A stretch of 64,000 bases of DNA from contig JAYFPO010000004.1 in the NCBI GenBank assembly GCA_034927685.1, forward strand, positions 1-64,000. The letters run 5' to 3'. Under the pieces are notes generated by a model. The model did not search any database. It saw only the letters and a list, made by a program, of their open reading frames with translations, and was not told the origin of the DNA. Below are positions 8,994-17,188 of this stretch, one piece after another. Made by a program: the position numbers and the translations under genes. The DNA is from RGIG3159 sp034927685. Its GTDB lineage: Bacteria > Bacillota > Clostridia > Oscillospirales > Oscillospiraceae. Every line of letters begins with the position of its first letter. The stretch's first letter is position 1.

Positions 8994-9022
8994 TTTGTAT
9001 ATTTTAAACAATTTTGACGCAA
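8994..9022 (-). promoter_or_regulatory. Candidate promoter of the rhamnose operon
   Basis: On the minus strand TTGCGT (9017-9022) and TACAAA (8994-8999) are separated by 17 bases, about 125 bases before the first gene of the operon. An overlapping TATACA offers a second -10 choice with a 15-base spacer. The match is moderate, as expected for an activator-dependent promoter served by the divergent AraC protein. Confidence 0.4.
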
Positions 9023-9072
9023 TTATTTTGATTGGTCTGTACTTTTTCCCCTATGCTATGTATAATATCACT

Positions 9073-9096
9073 AAGGTTATATCTTTACATAACCTT
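9073..9096 (+). promoter_or_regulatory. 8-bp inverted repeat in the divergent control region
   Basis: AAGGTTAT and ATAACCTT form a perfect inverted repeat with an 8-base gap, directly downstream of a TATAAT at 9061-9066. It lies where an operator or a short 5'-UTR hairpin of the araC-type gene would be. AraC proteins usually bind direct repeats, so the binding protein is uncertain. Confidence 0.4.
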
Positions 9097-9146
9097 TTCT
9101 TGCAAACTTTTTGCACTATCTTGAGTATTTGAAGAAGGTGTACGCA

Positions 9147-10079
9147 ATGGAGGTTAAACTGCGCTACCATCTGGATCTGCGGTCGGAGTCCCGATGGAAC
9201 ATGATCACAGCAACACCTGCAACCAAAGGTGCTCTATTGTATATGCAGGAGGTCGGGGATTTTATGGCCGGTCCCACATACTATACGACACGCGAGGGCT
9301 TTGATTCTTTCCTTTTAAAATTCACGGTCGCGGGATGCGGCGTGCTGCGCAATAACCAGCAGGCCTGGCAGATTCCCGCCGGCCATTTCTACTGGCTCGA
9401 CTGCCGCAAGTGGTATGACTACCGCACAGATCCCGACGTGGGAAACTGGCATGTACTCTGGGTACACTTCTACGGAGCCACCGCGCAGTTTTATTATGAT
9501 ACATTTTTGAAACACAATAATGGGGAGCCTGCAGGTACGCTTCCGATCGGTTCCCCGGTATATGGGCTGATGCAGTCGCTGCTCTCGCTGGATCCCGCCA
9601 GCTGCAACCAGACAGAGACAGATTTTACTGCTGCCAGCCTCTTGACGCAGATCATCACAGAATGTACGCTCGCGGCGATGAATCACGGCCTGTTTTCCGA
9701 TGTGCCGCAGTTTGTGCAGGACGTCCGTATGTATCTATTCAATCATTTTCAGGAGAAGCTGACGCTGGAAAAGCTTGGCACGCAGTTCGGCATGAACCCC
9801 TGTTATCTGCAAAAACAGTTCAAAAAATATATTGGCCAGTCTCCTGTTGAGTACCAGATCTGCCTGCGCATGACGCGCGCGAAGGAACTCATGCGCACAA
9901 CACGAAAAGCAATCAGTGAAATTGCCTACCAGGTCGGCGTGGATAACCTGAGCTACTTTACGCGGCAATTCAAGCAGCAGGAGGGCTTGACGCCGCAGGA
10001 TTATCGCCGCCTCTGGCCCATCATTGAGACCACGCCGGACTCTGATAACCCGACCGGTCATGGAAGCAAAATATTATAG
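9147..10079 (+). CDS. AraC-family transcriptional regulator of the rhamnose operon
   Basis: A 310-residue regulator: an N-terminal cupin-like sugar-sensing domain (with IPAGHFYWLDCRKWYDY), and a C-terminal double helix-turn-helix from about residue 210, with TLEKLGTQFGMNPCYLQKQF and the second helix pair ISEIAYQVGVDNLSYFTRQF ending in TPQDYRR. It is divergent from the rhamnose operon, so it probably activates it on rhamnose binding. The ATG at 9147 is taken because GAAGG lies about 9 bases upstream; a TTG start at 9111 is possible but lacks a ribosome site. Confidence 0.85.
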   Translation: MEVKLRYHLDLRSESRWNMITATPATKGALLYMQEVGDFMAGPTYYTTREGFDSFLLKFTVAGCGVLRNNQQAWQIPAGHFYWLDCRKWYDYRTDPDVGNWHVLWVHFYGATAQFYYDTFLKHNNGEPAGTLPIGSPVYGLMQSLLSLDPASCNQTETDFTAASLLTQIITECTLAAMNHGLFSDVPQFVQDVRMYLFNHFQEKLTLEKLGTQFGMNPCYLQKQFKKYIGQSPVEYQICLRMTRAKELMRTTRKAISEIAYQVGVDNLSYFTRQFKQQEGLTPQDYRRLWPIIETTPDSDNPTGHGSKIL

Positions 10080-10725
10080 AAATTTCAGCAGCGATGAGGC
10101 AGCGGGCAACGTACCATTGCAGACTGATTGAAAAAATTCGCGAGGGCGTGTACGACGGCGAAAGAACCGAAAGCGAAATAAAGCATGCTTTCTCTGGCTT
10201 TTACATCGACAGGGGTCCCCCGGTCAAGTACCGCGAAAGTAAAATGCGCAAAATTCTTCGATGGAAACAACGACTGCCAGTTTGGCCGCGTCGAGGGTTG
10301 GGCTTCCTGATTTCTCCTCTGAATTAAAGCAGGAGGCAAGGGAAAGACCTTGCCTCCTGTTTTTACGCGCTCAAAGTGTGAGCCAGTAGCGCTCGAGGCG
10401 CTCGTTCTCCTCCGCATCGCACGCGGCGGACTCGCAAACGCCGCCTTTTTCCGACAACCGCCGGGTCAGTTCGGCGCCGTGAAGGCTACGGCCATGGTGC
10501 CTCACAGCCGCCTGTAAATCTCGCCGTGCCGCGCATTGTCATCCAGTTTCATTCCCCGTCACCCATTCTCCGCCTCGTCCACTTGCGTGGGATCGCGGAA
10601 GGCCGCGGTTTGCCGGGCACATTCCGGTTGCAGGCAGGGACGCAGCCCTCCTTTTTGCTGCGTCTCCCGCTGCACAGCCACGGCGCGCTCTCGCTTCGCG
10701 CGGCTGTGGTAGAAGCGCTCGTGCG
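10080..10725. other. Intergenic stretch without an intact gene
   Basis: About 650 bases between the AraC gene and the GNAT remnant. It holds the intrinsic terminator at 10331-10365. The short frames in it match nothing I recognise. The part after 10400 could be the decayed C-terminus of the GNAT gene on the minus strand, in shifting frames. Confidence 0.5.
10331..10365 (+). terminator. Intrinsic terminator
   Basis: An 11-bp perfect stem (AGGAGGCAAGG, 10331-10341; CCTTGCCTCCT, 10348-10358) with loop GAAAGA, followed by GTTTTT. It lies 250 bases past the AraC gene and points the same way, so it probably ends that transcript or an eroded gene between them. Confidence 0.8.
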
Positions 10726-11016
10726 TCAGCCATTCCAGCCCGACACGGGACGGTACCCGTGATGTTCAGGTGTGTCCAGGGCAGGTGGCGGTTGATTTGC
10801 TGAATTTGCGCGCAGAAGCCGGCTGCCATATCCCTGTCCGCGCTTATCCTCCAATACTGCAATGTTCTTGAGCTCGCATGTTCCGTCGCCCAGCGCAAGC
10901 AGTACAGCAGCAGCCACTGCTTGTTCGCCGTCCTCAGGAGATCCAGTTTTTCTCCCCCGGTCGAGATAGCCCCGGATCATTTTTTGCGATGGATTCGCTT
11001 CAAGGAAGAGTGGAAG
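10726..11016 (-). pseudogene. Broken GNAT N-acetyltransferase
   Basis: The minus-strand frame reads FLEANPSQKMIRGYLDRG, then a CELKNIAVLEDKRGQGYGSRLL segment, which is the GNAT acetyl-CoA-binding motif A (Q/RxxGxG/A). The frame has a stop just before the N-terminal segment, so the first ~15 residues are missing, and after TPEHHGY it shifts out of frame and stops, losing the C-terminal third. A normal member of this YvbK-like group is about 150 residues. It lies next to the IS30 insertion. Confidence 0.55.
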
Positions 11017-11043
11017 TCAATGCGCTTTTTATTCGGTGACCAG

Positions 11044-11056
11044 AATAATATTTTCC
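11044..11056 (+). repeat. Left copy of 13-bp direct repeat flanking the IS30 element
   Basis: AATAATATTTTCC occurs here and identically at 12275-12287, directly outside the element's inverted repeats on each side. This is the pattern of a target-site duplication. Confidence 0.7.
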
Positions 11057-11062
11057 CGCAAA

Positions 11063-11083
11063 TTGCAAGTGCAAGTTGGACAC
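11063..11083 (+). repeat. Left terminal inverted repeat of the IS30 element
   Basis: TTGCAAGTGCAAGTTGGACAC; it pairs with the inverse of 12248-12268 at 17 of 21 positions. Confidence 0.75.
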
Positions 11084-11108
11084 CCCACGGTAAAACGGCA
11101 GCGGGGGT

Positions 11109-12164
11109 TCAGGCAGCGTAGACGCTGTCCAGGAAGGCATCAAAAAGCTCCTCCGGCGTCTGGTATCCGAGCCGCCTGCGTGGGCGGCCATTCAGTTCAT
11201 CGACAAAGGACAGGATCTGCTCTGGAGAGAACTTCTCTATGGAGACGCCCTTTGGAATAAAGCCCCGCAGCAGGCCGTTATGGCGCTCGTTTACGGGTCG
11301 CTCCCATGACGAGTACGGATGTGCAAAGTAGACCAGCGCGCGCCACTGTTCAGCCTGAGCAAAGTCCTCAAACTCGGAGCCGTTGTCGACGGTAATACTC
11401 TTGAAAACATCGGAAAAGCGGTTACCATATTCGGCACGGAGGGCCTGCATGGCAGCTTGTACTGCCTCGCTGGTCTTGCTGGGAATACGCATGGCGATGT
11501 AGTTGTCAGTCACTCTCTCAACAAGGGAGAACACGACCGCTTCTTTGCCGTTCCGGAGACCAACAACTGTGTCAGCTTCCCAGTGACCCAGTTCCACACG
11601 GGCAGCAACCTCAGCGGGTCGTTCCTCAATGCTGCGGCCTTTGGGACGTTTGTTGACACTGCTCTTTCCATTTGAAACTCTACGTTTTAGAACATCGGGG
11701 ATTTCAAAGACCGTGAGCGGCAGATTGCCTGCCTCCAGTTCATTGTAGAGCGTCTTGGTACACACCATCTCGTCATCCCGGAACAGTTTATGCACTCTTG
11801 CGTAGCCAACGCAGGTGTCCAGAGACCATCGGTGCTTTCGGACCATCTCAACCACGAACGCCACGAACTTGGAGCATTGGATAATGGAATGGCGCTTTCT
11901 GCATTGCTCTCTGGTGGCCTTGTAAACGGATTGACCTCGCTTGGCGCTGTATCCGGGAACACGACCCTTTCGGCACTTGCGGGGCGGTGTGCCACGTTTC
12001 AACTCGTTCTGGACCGTACCATGAGCACAATTTACTTTGCGGGCAATGGCTCGATACGAAAGCCCTAATTTGCGCAGTTCCTGAATGGTGCCTCGGTCCG
12101 TGGAACCTAAGTGCTGTCCACGCTTGCGTTCCGGTTCAGTTGTGATATAATCTTCGCAGTCCAT
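11109..12164 (-). CDS. IS30-family transposase
   Basis: A 351-residue DDE transposase. An N-terminal helix-turn-helix (GTIQELRKLGLSYRAIARKV) recognises the ends; the catalytic core shows HWEADTVVG (first Asp), SITVDNGSEF (second Asp) and NERHNGLLRGFIPKG with the final Glu, all diagnostic of IS30. The C-terminus (LNGRPRRRLGYQTPEELF) is the family's normal ending, so the gene looks complete. GGAGGGG stands 8 bases before the ATG at 12164. Confidence 0.95.
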   Translation of the reverse strand: MDCEDYITTEPERKRGQHLGSTDRGTIQELRKLGLSYRAIARKVNCAHGTVQNELKRGTPPRKCRKGRVPGYSAKRGQSVYKATREQCRKRHSIIQCSKFVAFVVEMVRKHRWSLDTCVGYARVHKLFRDDEMVCTKTLYNELEAGNLPLTVFEIPDVLKRRVSNGKSSVNKRPKGRSIEERPAEVAARVELGHWEADTVVGLRNGKEAVVFSLVERVTDNYIAMRIPSKTSEAVQAAMQALRAEYGNRFSDVFKSITVDNGSEFEDFAQAEQWRALVYFAHPYSSWERPVNERHNGLLRGFIPKGVSIEKFSPEQILSFVDELNGRPRRRLGYQTPEELFDAFLDSVYAA

Positions 12165-12247
12165 AGTGATTGCCCCTCCTCGGTATTTGGTGTCTTTGTC
12201 GTTACCATTCTACCAAGAGGAAAATCACTATGGATTTTTCTGCTCAA

Positions 12248-12268
12248 GTGTCCAACTTCATCTTACAA
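12248..12268 (+). repeat. Right terminal inverted repeat of the IS30 element
   Basis: GTGTCCAACTTCATCTTACAA, the inverse partner of 11063-11083. Confidence 0.75.
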
Positions 12269-12274
12269 CCGGCC

Positions 12275-12287
12275 AATAATATTTTCC
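12275..12287 (+). repeat. Right copy of 13-bp direct repeat flanking the IS30 element
   Basis: AATAATATTTTCC, identical to 11044-11056. Confidence 0.7.
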
Positions 12288-12308
12288 ATTACTTACCCCT
12301 CTTTTGAC

Positions 12309-12342
12309 AAAATACCGACGGAGCGCGCTCCGTCGGTATTTT
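12309..12342 (-). terminator. Intrinsic terminator of the GntR-controlled ABC operon
   Basis: A 34-base perfect palindrome (arms AAATACCGACGGAGCGC and its complement) lies seven bases past the stop of the NagB-like gene. On the minus strand it ends in TTTTG. It is near-symmetric and could also act on plus-strand transcripts. Confidence 0.85.
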
Positions 12343-12348
12343 CCAATA

Positions 12349-13302
12349 TTAAAGGTCTCTGTCTTGGATTCCACAGGTCCAGCTCGCGAAGGGCTTTGCA
12401 AGCGCTTCGCTGACATAGCAGATGCCTTTTCCCAGACGCATAATGGAAGCCGGGCATTCCATCGAGATCGGCCCGTACAGCTCAATTCTGGAAATCATGC
12501 GCTGCCAGGAACTGCCGTCCGCATTGGCAAAGTTGTGCATTTCAAAGCGCTCGCGCGCATTACAGATGTCTCTCGGACCGATGGTAACCGCCTTTGGCGG
12601 CACTGCCCATACATCGCCGGAAGCGCCCATGGGGCCGAACAGAGAGTTCTCACAAATCGTCAGCGGAGTCTCCGTAACGATGCGGGAGCCGAGCCGGCAG
12701 AACGCCTCTAGGCTGTCAGCGGCGAACTCTTTGGATCCCGGATCGATGAATGCGGTGTGACCGGGCCAGCCCGTCGCAGAGTAGACAACATCAGCACCGC
12801 CGCAGTCCTCGATCATCCTGGAATAAACACCGTCCGCCTTGTTTTCATTGGTAAAAACATGCCAGTGGTCCTCGCTCGGACGCAGATCCTCACGGATGCG
12901 GCCATAGAAATGATTGCGGAAGGAGTAGCCCAGGCCAGCACCGTAGGTAAGCGGAGCAACATTCCCGTTTTCATCCGCCCACTCGTCCATTGCGAACGCA
13001 TCTACGTTACGGCAGGATACATTATAACGGTTAATCATATCTGCAATCGCGGTATAGGCATCCGGCCACTGATTGGGAAAAATCATTATCAGATGCTGAT
13101 CCATGACGTCGCTCAAATAAATCCTGTGAAAAACATCCATTACCAGATGCATCGTGGGGTTGATTACGACTTTGACGCTGAACCCGTTTTCATTGGTATA
13201 CTCCATCTCTTCGCGCTTCACGTTCCGGACATGATCCAGAACGGCGGGATCACGGGTCGGCAGCCATGCCGCCGGCGCGAAATCGAACTCATAGTTATTC
13301 AT
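12349..13302 (-). CDS. Glucosamine-6-phosphate deaminase-like (NagB-superfamily) protein
   Basis: A 317-residue protein of the NagB/sugar-phosphate isomerase superfamily. NVDAFAMDEWADENG corresponds to the NagB segment carrying the catalytic Asp, and CGGADVVYSATGWPGHTAF to the NagB run CGGxDxxxxGxGxxGHxxF that binds substrate. It is about 50 residues longer than canonical NagB and quite diverged, so the substrate may be another amino- or keto-sugar phosphate. It is the last gene of the operon, 18 bases after the M20 gene, suggesting it acts after deacylation. Confidence 0.7.
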   Translation of the reverse strand: MNNYEFDFAPAAWLPTRDPAVLDHVRNVKREEMEYTNENGFSVKVVINPTMHLVMDVFHRIYLSDVMDQHLIMIFPNQWPDAYTAIADMINRYNVSCRNVDAFAMDEWADENGNVAPLTYGAGLGYSFRNHFYGRIREDLRPSEDHWHVFTNENKADGVYSRMIEDCGGADVVYSATGWPGHTAFIDPGSKEFAADSLEAFCRLGSRIVTETPLTICENSLFGPMGASGDVWAVPPKAVTIGPRDICNARERFEMHNFANADGSSWQRMISRIELYGPISMECPASIMRLGKGICYVSEALAKPFASWTCGIQDRDL

Positions 13303-13319
13303 AATGTTACCTCAATTTT

Positions 13320-14615
13320 TTAAATTCTCAGATTCTGCCGAGTGCACCAACGGAGCAGAAACAGTGCAATTGCCTTGCAATGCTGGAGTAACTGCTCGAG
13401 CGTCACAAACTCGTCCGGCTGGTGTGCGCCGCCATATAGTCGGAAATCGCGGAGCAAGCCGAAGTTCACGCTTCGGGGAGACCCAAACTTCAGGAAGATC
13501 GACAGATCCGACATGCAGGCTCCAGAAATTTTGACCGCCCGTCCGGCCACCTCCTCGGCAGCACCCTTCAACTTCTGCAGCATCGGATCCTTGCTTGGCA
13601 GCGACAGGCAGTAAAAAAAACGCGTTGTGGGCTGGAAGCCGTCCGTGCCAACGCCCATACCGCCAAGGCGCGCGCGGATACGCCGTTCCGCCTCGCACAG
13701 CTCCGCGTGCAGAACCTCCTGTGGCTTGTTGGAATAATAGACAAAGTTCATGTTGCCGAAGTCTAGGTCGCAGGCATTGTCGCCGGCCTTGAATTCGTGG
13801 ATTCTCACAGCGGAGCGCTGCATATCCGTACCGACAAAATAGGGATCGACCGCCAGCTCCTCGTATCGTTTCTGAAAGAAAAACTTCAGCTCATCCCTGA
13901 TAACCTGCAGCGCGTCGATTACCAGCGACGCGGAATCCTGGGGTTCATTTGCCTTCACACGGATGGTCATGCCCTGACCGCCCATAGAGCAACTCCAGAT
14001 TTCATAGTTGCCGCCGTCCATATTGATGATAGTGTCACATTTCTCGCGCAGGCTTGCGGCCAGCGCACCGTTGCCGCCGCCATACTCCTCATCGCAGTAG
14101 CTCTCCAGGACAACGTCGTGATCCAGCTCCACGCCGGCCGCCCGGACGGCTTCAAACGCAAGAATGGAACTGGCAATTCCGAATTTATTGTCGCTGGCGC
14201 CCCGTCCATAGATCCGGCCATCCCGGATAACGCCTCCCAGCGGGTCGACGCTCCAGAGTTTTCTGTCCCCCGTGGGCATTGTGTCGGTATGAGCCGCCAG
14301 CATGACCCTGCCTTTCGGGGCCTCAGCGTGATACGTTCCTGAAAAATTCGGACGGGAATCCGTGCCCCGGCCGTTTAGGTACCCGGCGCTCTCTTTGACT
14401 CCGGGCACCTCATCAGGACAGTACCGCGCCGTCTCAAGCCCCAGCCGTCTGTATTCGCCCAGAATCAGGTTCTCACAACGTGATTCACTTCCATGATCCA
14501 CGCCATTCTGCGTATCGACGCGGATCAGGTCACTGAGCAGCTTGTAAAGCCTTTTCTGATTCTGATCCAGATACTCCAGCACGCTTTTTTCTGTCTGATT
14601 CATAGTCGCCTTCAT
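13320..14615 (-). CDS. M20-family metallopeptidase/amidohydrolase
   Basis: A 431-residue dizinc hydrolase of the ArgE/DapE/carboxypeptidase G2 family. Metal and catalytic residues are visible: LAAHTDTMPTG (His and Asp), GRGASDNKFG (bridging Asp), SYCDEEYGGGNG (Glu-Glu) and a late His in GGAHQPDEF. It probably removes an acyl or amino-acid group from the imported compound, given its place between an ABC permease and a NagB-like gene. The start overlaps the permease stop as ATGA; an ATG 12 bases later is also possible. Confidence 0.8.
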   Translation of the reverse strand: MKATMNQTEKSVLEYLDQNQKRLYKLLSDLIRVDTQNGVDHGSESRCENLILGEYRRLGLETARYCPDEVPGVKESAGYLNGRGTDSRPNFSGTYHAEAPKGRVMLAAHTDTMPTGDRKLWSVDPLGGVIRDGRIYGRGASDNKFGIASSILAFEAVRAAGVELDHDVVLESYCDEEYGGGNGALAASLREKCDTIINMDGGNYEIWSCSMGGQGMTIRVKANEPQDSASLVIDALQVIRDELKFFFQKRYEELAVDPYFVGTDMQRSAVRIHEFKAGDNACDLDFGNMNFVYYSNKPQEVLHAELCEAERRIRARLGGMGVGTDGFQPTTRFFYCLSLPSKDPMLQKLKGAAEEVAGRAVKISGACMSDLSIFLKFGSPRSVNFGLLRDFRLYGGAHQPDEFVTLEQLLQHCKAIALFLLRWCTRQNLRI

Positions 14616-15604
14616 TTCTGACGGCGGCGGTTGGCTTCATCAATCGCAACGGAGATGACCATAATGCTGCCGATCAGCACGTTTTGCAGATTGGTGTCGA
14701 TGCCGAACAGCGTCAGCGCATTAGAAATCAGCGCCATCAGCAGGATGCCAAGAAAGGTGCCAAAGATGGAACCTTCGCCGCCGTTCAGTGAAACACCGCC
14801 GATCAGAAGCGCGGAAATCACGCGGAATTCAACGCCCTGCCCAAGTGACGCGGGCGCCGACCCATAGCGGGATGTGGCAAGAATGCCCGCCAGCGCTGAG
14901 CAGCCGCCGATAATCATGTAAAGGGTATACACGAATTTCGTTACGTTGATGCCCGAGAGGCGTGCGGACTCCGGGTTGGAACCGATAAAGTATGCCTGAT
15001 GGAAGAAGGAAACATATTTCAGCAGAATTGCCGCCACAATGGCTACGACGAGCATGACCACAATCAGCGTAGAGATGCCGAACAGATTCCAGTCCTGTAC
15101 AATAACCTTGAAGCCGATGGGGAAGTTGGAGAGCGTCTGTGAATTGATGATCATCAGGCCCGCACCTTTAAATGCCATCCATGTGCCCATGGTGGCGATC
15201 ATGGGCAGCACCCTGAGCTGCACCACAATGAAGGCGTTGAGCGCGCCGATGGCAATACCGACCAGCAGGCCGCTCAGAATGCTCGGAAGGATGCCATTTC
15301 CGGCATTGAGCATCAAGCCGCAAACAAACGCAGAACATCCCATATTGGAGCCAACGGAGAAGTCCGTGTTGCCGGCGATCAGAGAAATCGTCAGGAACGC
15401 TCCGATGATCATATCGTTCGACATGTAGTTGCCGATCGTCTTGATATTGGCAGCCGTCATAAACTGGGACGAGTTTAGTCCCATAAAGATGCTCAGAACA
15501 ATTACCAAAAGCAGAATCACGATTTCGCGAATCTCAAAAACGCGCTTGAAAATATATTTAAACCCTTGCCCCTCCCGGGCGTATTCCAAAGATTTTGTAC
15601 TCAT
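14612..15604 (-). CDS. Ribose-type ABC transporter permease
   Basis: A 330-residue permease with about 8-10 membrane spans and the RbsC-family signatures IAGNTDFSVGSNMG and GGVSLNGGEGSIFGT. This operon encodes a single permease, so the channel is probably a homodimer, in contrast to the rhamnose system with two. The start overlaps the ATPase stop by four bases. Confidence 0.88.
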   Translation of the reverse strand: MSTKSLEYAREGQGFKYIFKRVFEIREIVILLLVIVLSIFMGLNSSQFMTAANIKTIGNYMSNDMIIGAFLTISLIAGNTDFSVGSNMGCSAFVCGLMLNAGNGILPSILSGLLVGIAIGALNAFIVVQLRVLPMIATMGTWMAFKGAGLMIINSQTLSNFPIGFKVIVQDWNLFGISTLIVVMLVVAIVAAILLKYVSFFHQAYFIGSNPESARLSGINVTKFVYTLYMIIGGCSALAGILATSRYGSAPASLGQGVEFRVISALLIGGVSLNGGEGSIFGTFLGILLMALISNALTLFGIDTNLQNVLIGSIMVISVAIDEANRRRQK

Positions 15605-17118
15605 GATGCGCTCTCCTTCGTCTCAATCTTCATACCTGAAGTCAGGGTCATGATCCGTTCCTCCGAGATTTCCCCGAGCTTCAGCTCGCCGGTGATTTTC
15701 CCCTCATACATAGCGATAATGTGATCCGAGGCGCCAATCAGCTCGGGCATATCCGATGAGATCATAATAACTCCCATGCCGCGTTTGGCGAAATTGCGGA
15801 TCAGGGTATGGATGGACTCTTTGGTCCCGACATCTATGCCGCGGGTCGGCTCGTCGATCATCAGGATCTTCGGTTCCCGGCTGATCCACATGGACAACAG
15901 TACTTTCTGCTGGTTGCCTCCGGAGAGTTGCGAGACTTTTTTCTCAACACTGGGCGTCTTGATCAGAAACTTTTCCCGGTATTCCTGCGCGTCATTCCGC
16001 GCTGCCCAAAACTGCATGAAGCCGTGCTTCGTAAAACGATCCACATTGGCTGCCAGGACATTGTTCGCAATGGACATCCTGAGGAAGAGGCCCTTATTCT
16101 TCCGGTCCTTGGTCATATAGGCAATTCCATGTTTTCTGGCATCTTCCGGTGAAGAGATGTGAATTTTCTTTCCCTCCAGTGAGACTGTACCGCTATCTGG
16201 ATGGTGCACACCGAACAGACATTCCATGAGTTCGGTTCTTCCGGCGCCTTCCAGACCCGCCAATCCCATAACTTCGCCGCGGTGCAGGGTGAAGGAAGCG
16301 TCCTTTACATAATTTCTGTAGCTCAGGTGCTCCACCCGAAGGAGTTCCCCTTCTATGCTGCTGGTACCGGCACCGTACTGATAGACCACATCGCGGCCGA
16401 CCATGTACTGGACGAGCTCATCCTTACGGGTATCTGCAACACGCAGTGTCTTTATGTACTGGCCATCACGCATGATCGTGACAGTATCGCAAATCTGAAA
16501 AATTTCCTCTAGACGATGAGAGATATAGATAATGGAGACGCCTTCGGCGTTCAGCGTCCGCATGATCTTCATCAAAACCTCTGTCTCCTTTTCGGTCAGA
16601 GCGGAGGTTGGTTCATCCAAAATCAGCACCTTTGCGTTCTGCTTGACAGCGCGCAGGATCTCGATGATTTGCTGGCGTCCGACACTAAGGTTTCTCATGA
16701 TCCGTTTTTCGTCCACATCCTGGAAGCCGTAGGCGTCCAAAAGACCACGCACCTCATGGTGCATGCTCCGGTAATCGATCATACCCAGTCTGGTTTTCGG
16801 AGCATTGGTTGTAAAGATATTTTCAGCCACCGTGGAAGTATTGAATATCGACAGTTCCTGATGGACGATGCTGATTCCCTTTTTTTCCGCGTCCATTGGA
16901 CCAGACATTTTAACCGCCTGTCCATTCAGAATAATCTCACCGGAATCCGGAATATAAATTCCGGACAGTACCTTCATCAGGGTGGATTTTCCAGCGCCGT
17001 TTTCTCCGATCAGCGCATGGATGCTCCCACGGCGCAGATCAAACTGCATATTGTCCAGCGCCTTCACGCCCGGGAAGGTCTTCGTGATGTTTTTCAACTG
17101 TAAAACGTTGTCTTCCAA
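15601..17118 (-). CDS. Sugar ABC transporter ATP-binding protein (two ATPase domains)
   Basis: About 505 residues with two ABC domains: Walker A GENGAGKST, signature-like LSVGRQQ and Walker B VLILDEPTSALT in the first; GLEGAGRTE, LSGGNQQKV and LMIDEPTRGIDV in the second. The proposed start is a TTG at 17118 with AAGGGAG 7 bases upstream, giving the family-like N-terminus EDNVLQLKNITKTFPG; an ATG at 17142 would add eight residues but has a poorer ribosome site. It energises uptake together with the next permease. Confidence 0.88.
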   Translation of the reverse strand: MEDNVLQLKNITKTFPGVKALDNMQFDLRRGSIHALIGENGAGKSTLMKVLSGIYIPDSGEIILNGQAVKMSGPMDAEKKGISIVHQELSIFNTSTVAENIFTTNAPKTRLGMIDYRSMHHEVRGLLDAYGFQDVDEKRIMRNLSVGRQQIIEILRAVKQNAKVLILDEPTSALTEKETEVLMKIMRTLNAEGVSIIYISHRLEEIFQICDTVTIMRDGQYIKTLRVADTRKDELVQYMVGRDVVYQYGAGTSSIEGELLRVEHLSYRNYVKDASFTLHRGEVMGLAGLEGAGRTELMECLFGVHHPDSGTVSLEGKKIHISSPEDARKHGIAYMTKDRKNKGLFLRMSIANNVLAANVDRFTKHGFMQFWAARNDAQEYREKFLIKTPSVEKKVSQLSGGNQQKVLLSMWISREPKILMIDEPTRGIDVGTKESIHTLIRNFAKRGMGVIMISSDMPELIGASDHIIAMYEGKITGELKLGEISEERIMTLTSGMKIETKESAS

Positions 17119-17146
17119 GGGGGATCTCCCTTCTTTTCTCATGTTT

Positions 17147-17177
17147 TCCGGGAACTCCGCTTTCGGGAGTTCCCGGA
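17147..17177 (-). terminator. Hairpin between binding-protein and ATPase genes
   Basis: A 12-bp stem (arms TCCGGGAACTCC and GGAGTTCCCGGA, loop of 7) lies 11 bases past the binding-protein stop. No run of T follows on the minus strand, so it probably acts as a transcript stabiliser or leaky terminator. Confidence 0.6.
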
Positions 17178-17188
17178 CAGGAAAATGG

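Larger units (their letters stand above)
11057..12274 (-). mobile_element. IS30-family insertion sequence, complete
   Basis: A 1.2-kb element with one intact transposase gene, imperfect terminal inverted repeats (11063-11083 and 12248-12268; 17 of 21 positions match, sharing AAGTTGGACAC at the inner side) and a 13-bp direct repeat outside. The boundaries are set by the direct repeats; the six bases outside each inverted repeat align only in part. The element lies beyond the terminator of the NagB-like gene and does not interrupt an intact gene. Confidence 0.85.

Noticed and set aside
10085..10417. 110-codon minus-strand frame
   Set aside because: No family features, crosses the strong terminator hairpin, and has no ribosome site.
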